Positions 33,601-47,700 are shown, counted from the first letter of the stretch. The stretch is 64,000 nucleotides of DNA from Polytrichum commune (GCA_950295325.1 OX485803.1:75841554-75905553), one strand, 5' to 3'. Made by a program: numbers and translations. Notes: generated by a model from the letters alone, not told the origin.

Positions 33601-34882
33601 TTGATTGGCAGAACCCCACTTTGAGGAGTTAAAACAACAATTCCAATCGGCAGCACTGAGTGTGGCTCTGCTGCAATGACTGCCCAACCAAACCATGCAT
33701 ATCCATCCACCGCCATTTACACAAATACACTTAAGGGCTCTCTTGCAATCTACTTAAATGACTTCAAACCATAAATACTTGTGTGACACGCTAACATCTT
33801 TGTCCAACCTTTGAATTGCACAACTAAAGAGGCCAGTGAAGGAAACATGCTTGAAATCCGTTGCATGGGACAAATTTACTCGATATATTTAATGATGAGA
33901 AGCTGTTCAAAGAGGTCGAGTAAGGCATGTCAAACTTACCATAGGACCGACTTGCATCGAAGGCGTTTTCATCTTCAAATATCACTTTAATAGGGAAGTA
34001 TTTTGTTGCATGCTTACAAATGAATCTGATTTTCTCAACGAAACACAAAAGACCACATGTTCAGAATTTCAATGAAAGAGCCTGAACCTCTCTCTCCATT
34101 GTCTGACATTGGATTTTCTTGTGACCGAGTACACCTAACATATATTCTTTGCAAAGTCCAGTCCAAGTGAACAAAATAAGGAAATTGCATTCCGAACAAA
34201 ACAAAGTAAAATCATACCTGGCGACTGATGAACCCAAGGGGCTACTGTAACGGGCAGGAATGAATACAAGCAGAATCCATATTGCTAATATTCTGCAAAA
34301 TCCGGCAACCAACGAACCTCAAAAAAACAAAAACATAAAACCCCCAACAGTGGGCAATCCACTCACTCAAATAATTTCGTCACAGCGAGACCAAGATGGA
34401 TATTTTCGGGTGATATTCTAAAATAGAATCTACTGAATTTATTTTTTAAATCGATAAGTCCCAAAATGCACTTACTAAGTCTTTCATACATCAACACTTG
34501 AGCAATTCAAACCGATGCAAGAAGGAAGGATAAAAGCAACTGCCGAGTAAATGACCTAGAATTTTCAATTACCCACAAACATCATGCTCTCTTCGAAACC
34601 CAACGCTCCCTCCCTCTACAGAACACAGAAGATTTAGCAACCAACACTAAATTCTAATCCACCAAAAACGAAACCTAAACACAAAATGAAAACAAAGTAA
34701 AATGGTGGATGAGCTTACGAGCAAGCCCAGGGGTTAGGGAAATTCAAGAGGCAAAGCGTCCCCACGATGAGATTGATGTGGAAACCCCCAAGCCACATGA
34801 CCATCGCCAGAAAACTCAATACTCGGGGCACCATCCCTCGATGTGCAGCCTTCACATCCTCACCCTCCGTAAAATTTGACAT
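30605..34882 (-). CDS. DGAT2: diacylglycerol O-acyltransferase 2
   Basis: This catalyses the last step of triacylglycerol synthesis, transferring an acyl group from acyl-CoA to diacylglycerol, at the ER membrane. Nine exons on the minus strand join in phase: 34882-34719, 34292-34218, 34025-33940, 33679-33573, 32857-32702, 32505-32419, 32112-32015, 31662-31575 and 30706-30605. They encode 320 aa, close to the 314 aa of the Arabidopsis enzyme. Residues 25-75 hold a hydrophobic membrane hairpin ([17 protein letters not shown]). The active-site block EPHS is at 113-116, the plant form of the HPHG motif of animal DGAT2. PGGVQE is at 182-187, [14 protein letters not shown] at 203-216, and VIGKPIEV lies near the C-terminus. 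For exon 4 I chose the acceptor GGGCAG because it gives the family spacing YVxxxEPHS. All exons are open, so the gene looks intact. Confidence 0.93.
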
Positions 34883-35262
34883 CCCTCAACTCACGACCTG
34901 CCGTGATGATCCACTAACCCTGGCACCCGTAACAGCGTCGATCACTCAAATAAAAAATAATTAGCATTCCCTCCACTGCAGCCTCGTCTGAACAGATCAA
35001 CGCGACCCAGCAGTCATGGCGACGTCGAGTGGTTGGTTGGAATCCTGGTAGTGAGGGTTTTGTGCAACTTAATATTCAAGCTGGGATGGGATGGATTGAA
35101 TTGCATGGAAGCTTTGATGAAAGGAACTTAGTAGTCGATCGAATGCATGGGGTTGAATGGCACGCGACAAGTGGCGCCAGCAAAGGAGCGAGCCCAGCAA
35201 AGCGTATGGGGCAATTGCGCCAACGATTTCTCGTGTTTAGGGTGTGTGCCCCTATTAAGTAG
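34883..35262 (-). promoter_or_regulatory. region upstream of DGAT2
   Basis: This holds the presumed 5' untranslated region and promoter of DGAT2. No TATA box or named element could be fixed with confidence. A plus-strand frame at 35029-35262 has no recognisable domain. Confidence 0.3.
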
Positions 35263-37340
35263 GTGGGTGGGTGAATAGGTCTAAGTTAAGTTAGCTTAGG
35301 GAATGTCATGAGGGGAGTGCATTGTGGAAATTAACTTGTAAAGTTTGAAGCAAAACTTGTTCAGACTTGTTTAAAATAATCTAGTTTAATTTATCAGCTT
35401 GTTAAAGATAATTGGCATCTCTATACAAGAAATAAATCTGGAGTTAGGATTTGTTCTCTCAAACTGTCAACGATCCATGTGTCTCAAATTGGAAGGATTA
35501 TAACATGAACATGCACGTTGGTATTGTTGGGCACGTGTGACTGCTTGGACAAAAATGTCTTACTCACCTTTAGGGGTGAAGACCTAGGGGTGAAGACTCG
35601 CCTATGGTGTGGATTTGGAGAGGATTCATGGTCTGGATGATGTTACGTAGAAAATCATTTTGGGTTCAACAAAGGGCAATTACGAGGTGTAAGCAATTCA
35701 CTTCTTACAAAGGGAAATATGTAGCAAAGCTTTATGTGGGTGGGTAAGCTTACATAACATTCATTTAGAGTGGAGGTTGTTGTAACATAATAGGCTCAAC
35801 AAGTTTAAATTTATTGACTATTTTTTTCTTCTAGAAAACACGTAGAATTATTCAGTTGTGTTATTTCAAAAACTTTACTTGACCATACTCTAGGTTGAGC
35901 CCTTGCTTGGGGTGACTATGCAATGATGGTCCACTTGTTGTCATGGCAAGTGGATATGTTATGTAAGTGTTAAAATACGGATGCTCGGTTTTACCGTCAT
36001 AGGTGAGTCCACTATCCAGATGTGGACAAACATGCAGGGACGTGGATCGATGCAAGCATGTTGGTGGTCATTGAAAGTTGGGCTTCATTCCTATATCTAA
36101 CGTTGAATGATGGAAAGAAGTGCAAGTCACCCACTTGGCTTTCAAAGTCTTCCAAAAGGAGCATGGGCCCACAAAAGCCCCAACCTGGGCGAAGCAATAT
36201 TATGCAATACTTGACACAAATGTTATCTTGGTAAATTACTTGAGGTTGCGATGTTTGTATGCACTCATGTTTTCTTCCTATGAATAGGGTTTGATGGATG
36301 TGAAATAGGTAGCGCACGAGTTTTAGTGCGATAGTTAACTTTTAGGCATCCATGGTGCTCTATCCAAGACTCTTCATGAACATTAATGTACATTTGAGTT
36401 GCAAACTTCCATCTTTAGCAAATAGTGTAGAAGTGAGAAATTTCGAAATCAACTGCATAAATTGGATTTTTTTTTAAACATTGTTCAGATTAATTGATTT
36501 TTTAGTGTAATTTTCAAATTTGTCGAATGCCCACATTTTATTACAAATTTGGGTACAACTATACATTTTGAGTGTTCTTGGATGCAAAACACATATATCA
36601 AAGTTCATAATTTTATCATGAATGTCACATATTTACATTTTTCTTTATTATTCCTTGACATAAAACAATGCACTTAATACTTTTCAAACCCGTAAATCTA
36701 AATTATATGATTTGTAGACTTGGTGAGGCTTGTAGAAATTGAGTAAATAGGTTGTACATAAAACCCTTGGTCCTTGAAGGGTTAAGTGACATAATGGTTC
36801 AAATAAAAAATGGATGAAAATGTGATACGTAAGTGTAATTCCATTTCAAAGAAAGAACTCAATGTGTTAGACAAATATTGTGGTACGAACAATAAGTCCT
36901 AAAGTTGCAATTTAACAATTTAATGTAATGGAACTCTTTGCAAAGACTACCTAGTGCACATGCCCACCACCTCCCCCTAGTTCCACCACCATGCCCACCT
37001 TTTGTGCTTGTAGTTCCCCACCTTTCCATATTTGTTTCTTCTTTCTTTTGTCACATGTTTGTTTTGAGAACGAATTTTTGGCATGTGGTTTTTTTTCTTG
37101 GGAAAGCTAATCAGACATGTGTTCGTATTCTAGACACCACCACCACCATGATCACCATGTATGTGAACTAGTTTGACTGTATTAATATATTATTTGCCTA
37201 TGGCCATCCTCCCCAAGGTTACCATAAAGTAAGTTAAAACACGATATTCAATATTTTGAGAGAGTGGGATCCTCTCAAAATAATATTGGCCATTTGGACA
37301 CCTAAAAGTCATGTTAGGTTGATAAATACTAAATTATACT
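35263..37340. other. intergenic, AT-rich, nothing recognised
   Basis: Short overlapping frames at 35861-36317 and 36938-37171 lack domains and splice context. I see no gene. Confidence 0.45.
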
Positions 37341-37348
37341 TCAGATGT

Positions 37349-37669
37349 GTAGTTTCCATTAAAATGAGAGTATGTTAAGTTGGGAAATCGACTCATTTAC
37401 GTTGAGTCGACCTAAATGAGGACAATATTTTGTCAATTTAGGTTGAGTTGACCTAAATGAGGACATTATGTTGTCAATGTAGGTTGAGTCGACCTAAATG
37501 AGGACAATATTTTGTCAATTTAGGTTGAGTCGACCAAAATGAGGACAATATGTTAGTCAATTTAGGTTGAGTTGACCTAAATGAGGACAATATGTTGTCA
37601 ATTTAGGTTGAGTCGACCTAAATGAGTCGATTTCCTAGCTTAACATACTCTCATTTTAATGGAAACTAC
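37349..37669. mobile_element. TIR element with 41-bp palindromic tandem repeats
   Basis: Inverted ends of about 48 bp (GTAGTTTCCATTAAAATGAG on the left, the reverse complement on the right) differ at only a few positions. Inside, a 41-bp unit containing TTGAGTCGACCTAAATGAGG repeats with starts at 37404, 37445, 37486, 37527, 37569 and 37610. Each unit is itself centred on a near-palindrome, AGGTTGAGTCGACCT. No coding capacity. No clean target duplication was found. Confidence 0.8.
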
Positions 37670-38059
37670 GGTGGAATTTACGGCGGAAAATCAAATGTTA
37701 TTTTTTTACTTGTACTCTACAACTTTCCAGTGGTTTTCATTTCATTCTTGGATTAATAGTTTGCTTTATGTACTCTCAATTCACTGGAAAACTCTCATTT
37801 TAATGAATATTATGTTTTAAGAGAGTGCGCATCAAGTGTCAACATACCTCGTACTTGTTATCAATGTCAACAAAATTATAAAATCGGCACTCAGAAGAAG
37901 TGTTCATTGTAGAAGTTAAAACTATCTACATATTGTCCAAGGACATTTCATTTGTTGGTTGTGAGGTAGAAACTAAATTCAAAATTTGTCCATTAATCGG
38001 GTATTAGTGCCCTTTCAAAATTTTGCAATAACTTCATGTACATGAGCACTACCTGGCTG
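37670..38059. other. intergenic, nothing recognised
   Basis: One more short match to the element end (CTCATTTTAATG near 37792) suggests decayed repeat sequence. Confidence 0.35.
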
Positions 38060-38142
38060 GGGCGAACCAACCCGTACATTGGTTCCTTGGAGGCAAGGGT
38101 TTAGGCATCCAACAAGGAACGAGTGTATGGGTTGGTTCGCCC
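38060..38142. repeat. 83-nt imperfect hairpin
   Basis: Arms of 30 nt (38060-38089, starting GGGCGAACCAACCC, and 38113-38142) pair at 26 of 30 positions around a 23-nt loop. The shape and the scattered mismatches resemble a microRNA precursor, but a tiny foldback transposon remnant is equally possible. Confidence 0.5.
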
Positions 38143-40815
38143 AAATCATCGCTACCTTAGCTTCATCATCGGCATTGCAAACGTTCCGCATGTTTAATCA
38201 CTTTGCCATGCTCAAATGTATCTCTAAAGTGGATTTTATGAGAGATTTCCCAACATGATAGCTAGGTTGTTTTGCAACACCAAACAATTTCTTCAAAAAC
38301 TTTCTTTTTCAAAGTCTCCTTCCGCCTACGGGGAGGGAAGCTAAGACATGAGTGATGAGCAGTGAGCAGTAATACCTATCAAATTTAATAACTAATAATG
38401 GTTTTAGGATACATATTCTAAAATTGATACTTGTATTTTTCAAATTCTCAATTGTATAGTACTTGCATTTTGATAGAACAAAAGTGAAGGGAGCTTACTA
38501 CGATGGATACTTTTAAGAAGCATCAATCCATTGCTAATTTTTATTATAACAATCCACACCAATACATCTCACTTACTGAAATGATCAAACATGTGATTGA
38601 ATACAACACTTGGAAAGTTACTCACACTTTATTACACCTATAAGTTCAAGTAGCAGTATGAACTCCTTACAAGAGTACGTTGGAGTGTGAATGAACTTGT
38701 CATTATTGTATCCACCTCACACAAAAGTATAAACACGTATTCTTTCTTGCTACCATTCACAATGTTTGATGTCGTCATGACAAAATCAAAACTTACGCTC
38801 CATATTGTTAGTGAAGTGTTGTTCCTTCTTCAATCCCTTGTACATAGGAGCAGGGGTGCCATGTTTGCCATTTTCGAGTTTGGCATCATACAAAGTCCCG
38901 GTATTGGCATGCATCACCCAACATCTTTTGGCAGAGTTTGGTGGCAATGTGCCAATGGGAAGAAGGACAATTGGTCTCTAACACCCATGTGATATGTGCC
39001 ATACCATGGTTTGCGACATCAACCAAAAGTTTAATCTACCACCGTTGGCAAACTTGGGTCATCTTTATCATATATATATTTTTAACTATAATTTAATTGG
39101 CATTTGCACTATCCATCATGAAACCCTTGAAATTCACATTTGATACTTCATTCTCCACCATGACAAAATTCAAGTTTTTCTAGAAGAGAGCCTGAGCTAC
39201 CCATTTTCATATTGTGTGTCACAACATGCAATGATCAATATCTTACAATACTTGCTATCGTACACATGACATCCTAAGGTGGTCCAATCTTTCATACATT
39301 TGACATGGTCAAACATTATTCATGAATTCTTTATATATATTTTAACTTGCATACATTTAACAAGATCCACACCACTCCCTAGAATATCTAATGACATTTT
39401 AAAGACAAATACTTTGTCTTTGGACAACCCTGAGAATGTATTGTTATGGACGTACTTGAAGCCCATGTGGTCTTTGAGCGCCATGATATTATTCATCGTG
39501 CCCATTCCACTATGAACAAAATACAAAAGTCCGATACAAAGTTATGACAATTTGGAGATGCAAAGGTATTTAATTTATCCATGATGACCTTCAAGGATGA
39601 ACCTGCTAGATGATGTTTTTCACCGTTTGATGGAGATTTGAGGAGATAGTATACCAACCGTATATTCCACATTTGTTTATGTACATGAGCATTCACTCTT
39701 AGCAAGAAGTTGATGTAATTACGGATATGCATTATATATATATATATATGTTTTCCCTCTTTGTGACCATCAGGAGATCTCCCCATGTCATTTGGGGTTT
39801 CAATTGTTATATTTAATGATATTCATATAGATTATTTGATTTTCTTCTTCTTATAATGTAAATAATGTAAGGATCACCCTAAACCCTAATCCCCTACCCC
39901 TCCATGTTCTCCACCCCATATTGGTGTTTCCATGTCTTTTGGTGGGTGTACTTTTATTTTTAATGACTAGTATTTTTAGTTAGTTATGTTTGGGATATAC
40001 AAAGTGTATAACTACTTTTTGTGTTTAAAACTATTAACTTAGTCCATGTTTAATTCAAGAGTATGGTTTTATGTAAATACTTGTTCATGAATTAGTCCCC
40101 ATGTGTATTACTATTGCTACCTCCTCGTGACCACTTTTGGACTATGCATATACATGTCCAAAACTCATACATGAATGGATTTTATTTTATGGTAGTATTT
40201 TAATTGGACATCCTATGAGGTAGGTGGTTGGAATATGTTCATAATATATGTTTGATATTATAGGATTAAATCATAGTTTCATATTTTTAATTATAATATT
40301 AGATCTTACATATTCTCTCCCCCCCCCTCCCCCCCCCAAAAGGGTACCATAAGAGCACATAATACTTGGGTTTCATGACATCTTAAAGAATTGATGCATT
40401 GTGGATGAATGGGTTATAATACAACAAAACTCCCTATAAGTTGAGAGTTGATTCATTCCACTTTAAACCCCAAGTCTAGACTAATTTGAAAATTTTGATG
40501 TCATTTTCAAAATCAAAACAAATCAAATGAAGAAAATCATTAAAAAAAAGGTTGGGAATAGAATAGCTCATTGCATTTGCACCTTCATAATACATTATGT
40601 TTACCTTACCTTGACACCACAAAGCTCTTGCCATGGTACAAGACCCCTCATTCATGTGCGAGGCTTGAGCTTGAAAATCTCATCGGGTGCTTGCTCCAAA
40701 TATATGTCCACAAAAGTTACTTGGGATCCGTAGCCCTACTAAATTTGACCCCAACTCTACCCAAAAAACAAGTAAGCTTAGATCATGAGCAACCATTTGT
40801 TAAGCCAAAAATGAC
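38143..40815. other. intergenic, AT-rich; microsatellite and C-runs
   Basis: A (TA)n microsatellite lies at about 39732-39750, and runs of C at 40319-40338. Frames at 38687-38992, 39279-39515 and 39493-39786 have no domains and are not called as genes. Confidence 0.45.
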
Positions 40816-41722
40816 TTGGCAAAATTATTGCTTTGCCACCGTGGACGCCACGTATGCATGGTGGGGCCCACCAAGACGCCGCAGCCGCGCGGCGGCGGTC
40901 GGCTGCTCCCACCTTCAAACTCAAATGAATCACCGCCTCGTCCTCGACCGCGCATTGCTTTTATTATTCAGTCTTGTGATTCCACAAATCATGGTGACCA
41001 AAAATCAGCTCAAAATCACTTGCTCCTCCTGCTCCTCCAGTGTCGAGGATCCTCATATTCTTTGACCTCTAATCAAACGTTTTCGTTTTGCACAAACTTA
41101 CTTCTCGGTTTAGATCGCTCCTGGCCCGCCCGCCAGTAAGTATGCAATTCGGAATGCTGTTGTTTTTCACTCATTTCTGTTTCTTCGTAACGCTTTTGCT
41201 CAAAACTGCTTCGTAGTTTAACTCAAAATCCCGTTATTTTCACCTGGACTTTGTTTCAGAAGTGTCAATTGTTTTCCTTTCCCCCTTACTGACCGGGCCA
41301 TCACCAACTTTTCACGTGTTTTAGGTTTTTACTCTCTCCAATGCGACAAAAGGAGCAATTGCGAACACTGGAGCGATCTAAGCCGACCGCCGTGCTTGTT
41401 TCCTGAACTAATCGGTCAATCATTCTAGAGGAGGAACTTGAAGGTGGAGCAAATGATCTCCCACCTCCCCCAATCCCTGTCTTCGAATTCTGCAATAAGA
41501 AATTCGTCGTGTGCAACTTACGCTTATTAAGGTATTGGGTTCATCGAAGATTTCAAGCTGGGCTGCAAGTAATCCAAGGGGAAGAGATTTCGGAGGTTTG
41601 AGGAGCCTTGTGGGAAATGTTGGAGGGGAACAATTAGAGTGCCAACAGGGTCTGATCTGCAAAGGAAAGGAGAGTCAGACAGAGAGATTGATTGATTGAT
41701 TGAGAGAGAGAGAGAGAGAGAG
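40816..41722 (+). promoter_or_regulatory. upstream region and 5' leader of LON2
   Basis: A GC-rich island at 40840-40930 precedes the gene. A strong donor-like CCA/GTAAGT at about 41133 hints at a leader intron. The 22 bp right before the ATG are (GA)n, preceded by (GATT)n at 41686-41703. GA-rich leaders are common in plant promoters. No TATA box was fixed. Confidence 0.4.
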
Positions 41723-44700
41723 ATGGCGGAGGTGCAAGGTGGTGAAAGCCGGCTGCCTCCGACGTTGGCCATCCTGCCGTTCCTAAACAAGGTGTTGCTG
41801 CCCGGTGCTGTGGTGCGACTTCGAATTCACACGCTCGCCAGGTTCGTGTTGTTGTGGCGATTTTTCTTCTTCGTTTTTCCTGCACTCGGGAATTGGTGAT
41901 GGTGGTCAATTGTGAATCCTAATTGGAAAGCGAACCCCAATTGTGGGATTATGTGACACCATTCATGGTTATGTGTTCTGGAAAAGAGAAGGGAAGGGAG
42001 GAGAGGTATAGTAGAGAGATTGGGAACTCAATTGGGGTGATGGGTTATGTACCTAAAAATTCTGTGGGAGAATTTGAGGAATACGATACAACTCGGAGAC
42101 TTTGGCTGTTTTTCTCCTGCACTCTGGAATTGGTGATGTGAACCTCAATTGTGGGTTTTGTGACACAATTCGAGTTTTTGTGTTCCGGGAAAGAGAGGGG
42201 AGAGAGGAGAGAGGTATTGTAGCCCAATGGCGACTTCTATTGGGGTGTTAAATTGTGTGCCCAAGATTTTTCTGGGAAAATGTAAGGAATAATTAATACT
42301 GAGGACTGTGTCTAAGGTCCTGAAGCAGTCTCAAGTGTTAGCAACAGGGCACAACTCTTGTAGATGCAGATTTTTAGTAATCACAGTTTGAATTACACCT
42401 ATGTTTCCTACTTAGAATGGATTTGAGCCAACTCTGAGGTGTTTAGTGCATTTCACGAAGATTCCAGGTTCTGAAGTTTTCTGGACGTCGTGCATTAGGT
42501 GTTCATCCTTTGAATTTCCCGGTTTATCAATGAGTGGCTTTTTCTTGGTTAAGAAATAATTGGTTCTTGTAGCTGCAAGTGTGTGTTGGAACCCGCAATG
42601 TGAATATTGAAAACACCTTGCTTTTCCCAGGAATCTTCATTCTTGCTGCTACGCTACAATTCTAGGTTACCTAGACAAAAACATCATCTGATTGTTTATT
42701 GTTCACTGTTGAAAATCTTCGCAATGGACATGCACTATGGCAACTGAGTCACAAAAAAATTGCTTGAATGTGCATGGCCTCATTTTATTATGCCCTATTC
42801 TGGTCTCATGTTGTGAACAATTTTCGAAGTGTGGAGAAGGCAAGGATTTTGGGTTTTGTGTTTTATTTTGGTCACATTTGTCATTTCATGCATTCTTTGC
42901 GTTGTTAATAGATCCTGAGTATTTGAATCCATTCCTCGTCCTGCAGTGTGAGGTTAGTGGAGCAGGAGCTATCGCAGAACGAAGATAAATGGAGATTTAT
43001 TGGAGTTTTACCAATACGAGACCGCAAAGCTCTTGAGCAGCCTTCTTCCCCTGGGGGTTCTACCATGTCATCTCCTTTTACTCAAGGCAGGTTTCACACA
43101 CTTTATATTCCAGGTCATGGCTAGTTTAGTCAAGACGTTTACCCATTCTGCACATGCTACACCTAAGATTGGAACAAGGTTGTCAGGTTTGGAGGATTCC
43201 TGGTGATCACCATATGAGAAGAATAATTTGAAATCAATTTTCTGGTTGATTTGTGTTCTCACAATGTTGAGTGCATCTGCAGCTACAGTACCTGGGGCGA
43301 GGGATGGGGGTTCAGTTAACCCCTCAGATTTGCAAATGATTGGCAATAAACAATCAAATGATGTTGTCCAATGGCACCCTAGGTACTTAATTTTTGATAT
43401 CCAATTGAGGCTGTATCCATTGAATCATTTTGAAGTACTGAAGTAGCAATCCCATATATAAATCTCCTGGTATTTGCAAACTGCAAATTTTATTCAAGGA
43501 CATTCGTCATGCAAATAGTGTAACTGTTTTGATTAGGTTTATTTTGGAGCTTATGATTTCTATGTTAAGCCACCTTCTTTATTGCACTTGGTGGAAATTT
43601 AAGCAATCAGATTATGGTGGAAATTAAACTTGGGTGGCTTTGTTGTTTAAAATTCTATTTGAGGCTTTGTAATGTGCAAGGTATTGGTGAAAAGTTTGCT
43701 GTTTTAAGATTGTGAAACATTGTGGCCGTAGGGGAGTTGCAGCAAGGGTGCTAGAGTTAGAACAGCAAATAGAGAAATACACTGGCCGCGTCACGTACGT
43801 AGTGATGCTTGAAGGGTGGTGTCGATTCGGTGTTGGAGACTTGAGCTCAAATGGCTCATACAAATCTGCACGAGTTACACAGCTTGATCGGAACAAAGCT
43901 GGTATATATACTCAGGCTTTTTGATACTTGTGTGTTCAAAACCCCATGGCGAGGAGGTTAAGTTTCCGAATTTTTTTTGAGCTTGTAAAGATGTCAGGTA
44001 AGACTTGTTGATGAATGTTTGGTGTGTGTATATTGTATGTTCAGAAGATCAGGCGGCAAAACATCCCGAGGTGCAAGTCCTTGCTCGTGAATTCAAGAGG
44101 GTAGCAGGAGAATTGATTTCTCTTCTCGAACAGGTGCCTATACTTTTTTCTTGTATTGTATTTTTTTTTCTGTCATAGATGTAGATAGAGACATGTTGCA
44201 TTCATCATGACCTTGGAACAAAACGAGTAGCAATTCCATTCTGAAAATGCTGAAATACAACATGTAATGTTGTCATTGTGTTGAGGAAATGTAGAGTATC
44301 TTCTGATTCATATTACGGGACGCTTTGTGAGAGCTCAACTTGTTGGCTCTGGTCTAAAACTTTAACACTGAGGAACTTGCTTCACACTCTAGAGTTATTC
44401 TAAAGTCTCATAAACTCATGTTTAAGGACTGTTCAAGTGGTCTCAAAACCCCCAATTATAGTGAATTGAAGTGGAGGTATTAGATTTCAGCCAAGAGACT
44501 GTTATATAAAATGAAACCTTTGTCAAACTTTCAAGCTGCCTTAAAAAGTTAGCCATGGAAATTATTTGTATGTAGCTGTATTTTGCCCAAAGTCAAACGC
44601 CTCCCCTTCATTTTACCAAAATTGGGGGTTCCGACCAGTGTTGGACTGGTATCATCTCTTTCTGATACCATTTTGGTATGCATAATGAGGATTTCACACT

Positions 44701-47700
44701 TTTTGATATCAGTATGGTATGGGTGTTTGATGGTTTTTTTGTTTCCGATACCATTCGGGTCTATATACCATGCAAGAACTTTCATACCTAGGTAAGGTCA
44801 CCCTAGTATTAATATGGTTTAGAATGGTATCGACCCAAATAATAACTTGGGTATTAAAAAATTCTCCTACTCACCAAATTGCAATATTTGATTGGTAATG
44901 CAGTTTTGATACCCACAGGTAGGTTCTTTGATACCATATTGATGTTGATTATTGATACCATGCATTCACCTATATACCAGTCCAACATTGGTTCCGACAC
45001 CACTTGAACACTCCTTTAACATTATAAATCGTCAAAATTGAGGTGAAACTCACCAAAATATGAGTTTTTGAGAGATTTTAAGGATAACTCTTCTGTACCC
45101 ACCAGCTTTGCTGATATCATGTTATGTTCTCATCTCCTCACAGAGAAAAGTCAAGCTGTGGTTGTTTTTCTACCTCATGAATAACCTGTAGCCTTTGAGG
45201 ACAACATGACCATGGGCGATTACTACTGATTTTTGTGAAGATGACCTCTACATAATTATCAAGTTGTATTGTTTTGTAGTAGAGGATCATTCTTTGTTTA
45301 ACAATGTATACAACATGGAGCAGAAAAAAAAGACAAATGGGCGCACCAAGGTGATGTTGGAGACATGGCCAGCGCACAGGCTGGCTGACGTCTTTGTGGC
45401 TAGTTTTGAAGTCAGTTTTGAGGAGCATCTCTCCATGCTGGATGCTGTTGACCTTCGGCTGCGTCTATCAAAAGCAACCGAGATAGTCACACGCCATCTT
45501 CAGGTTCTCTCCTCTTTATTCTATCAGATAGAAAAAGCATCCAGCCAATAGCTTGAGTGGTTGGGACTCATCACCGCCTTGCACTTGGTGTGAGTACTAT
45601 TCTCCCTCAGGTGCACTCTTCTCTAGGAAAAAAAAAAAACATGTGTGTGTGTGTGCATGCGTGGGTGCGTCACCTTAAATTAATACCCCTATACACTAAA
45701 AACTTGCAAGAAAAATAAGGATGTACATTTAGAGGTACAAATATGTACCTTAAATATGCACACTAGTCCAAGATATATGCACCCTCTCATGGCTGGAATC
45801 CTTTTTTTTTATTTCTTGCTTTGATGATGGGCCTACCGTATATTGCCTCAATATATCCATACAAACCTTACCTTCAAAAATATCCTCCTATGTTTACGAT
45901 GTACAGGACATGTTCAATGAAATTCCTTTTTGTGTTCCCATGTGAGTAGGTACTGCAACATAGAGTGCCCCCTGGGGGATTCTCCACAGTGCCATACTAG
46001 TGTAGCTTACCCGATATGGTCCAGCCAACTAATAGCCTTATGTGAATCAAGAGGTATTTATCGATGGTCACCTGGTCAACCAGTCATCTTAAAATTTGTG
46101 GTTACTGAGGGGCTGCGTGGTCCTAGTAGGGGAGGAAAAATGGGTGATCAAGTTGCCCTGGTTACAGCCATGAGAAAGGTCCACCTCTTAATTGAGGCAG
46201 TTGCTGACATAGGCATTATCCTTTCATCAGATAGATACTGGGAATTTTGTACATCTTCTCTGTGAGTGGGGATATGGTTTGGGAGCTGATATCATGAGAG
46301 CTTAAGAGCCATTACAATATAGAATGGTTCCAAATCCAGAATAGATTTAAGTACATCATTCAAGGAAAGTGTCTTATTGCTACCATCTACATGCACCTTG
46401 AAGTAAATGTAGGAATTCCCAATCTGGTGAGCATGCAAATTATGAATTACTTAGTTGCACTGTACAACATTTAAGTATAGAATTGGGCCTCTCCACGCAT
46501 AAAATTGTGTATTTGAGCTGCATACCTCCATTTTTAGTCAATTGTGTCAAAAATGGCCCTTTCTAAAACTTCTTAATTATCATATGCTTTATTCTGTTCG
46601 AACTATATGTATGTGTGTGTAAATTGAATTATAGGGAGATTTGAGCTCGTATAAATGACATAGACTCAAACATATACCACATATGTCTATTCATTGTTAT
46701 CGCATATGACTTTCTTTTCACTTCCTCTTTATCACAGGTTGTGCTAAATACGGATTCAATAACATAGACCAAATAAAAGATTATCTCAATACTTGTTGAG
46801 GGTTTGTACAAATCGCCATGTATCCTGTAGAAACATGCCCCGTGTCCTTTAAGGTTTAATATTCTCAAGTTTTGGGTGTTGCAAACTGGCCCAGACCATC
46901 AGAGTTGCAGAGAGGATATCAGCCAAGGTGGATGGACATTTATCAAAGTCACAGAAGGAGACGCTTCGCCAGCAGGTATGGCGACTCCTTAGCCTCATCA
47001 GTTCTTTTGGCCTTTGGTAGGGTTCTTTTGGAATAGTAGAGGAAAGTCCAGAACCATCTGCTTAATGAGATTATGACCTTTGTTATATGGTTCACCAGAT
47101 TAGGGTTATAAAGGAGGAGCTGGGTGATAATGATGATGATGAAGATGATGTGGCCACCTTAGAAAAGAAGATGCAAAGTGTTGGCATGCCTGCCACTGTG
47201 CTGAAGCATGCGCAAAGAGAACTAAGGTATGCAAATTTTGGAAATTTTGGTGGCTTTCTTCAGCAAAAATTTCATACATTATCATCCCTCATCGAGTTGC
47301 TCAAGTTTATATACAAGGGATTGACCAAATCATAATTTAGACTCCAACTGGTTTACCGATTTATGTGAGGGACAGTCAAGGCATGCGCCAACTTATGAAG
47401 ATTTCTAGTCTTGTTTTCATAAGGAGTTCTCTCAATCATGACCTACTCCATCTACTTCTTTGATCTGGAAAACTCAGATCCTAACATGAGCCTGCATCCT
47501 GACAGTGTACATAGACAAAATAAGGTAGATGCGCTTATTTGGTCTCTTTGTCCTGTTTGCTATCTTAAACTACTCGGATTTGTGAGGTTGCAATTTTTTT
47601 GTGTTCGCAAATGTATCTGAAGAAGCCAAGATCGACCCCAGAAAGTTTTGGAGCTAATAACGAATTGTTATAATTTATATCAGTCCACTGGCAGTGAGCC

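Noticed and set aside
40816-41139. 107-codon plus-strand frame in the GC-rich island upstream of LON2
   Set aside because: Low-complexity Pro/Arg and Leu-run protein without a domain. More likely promoter or leader sequence.
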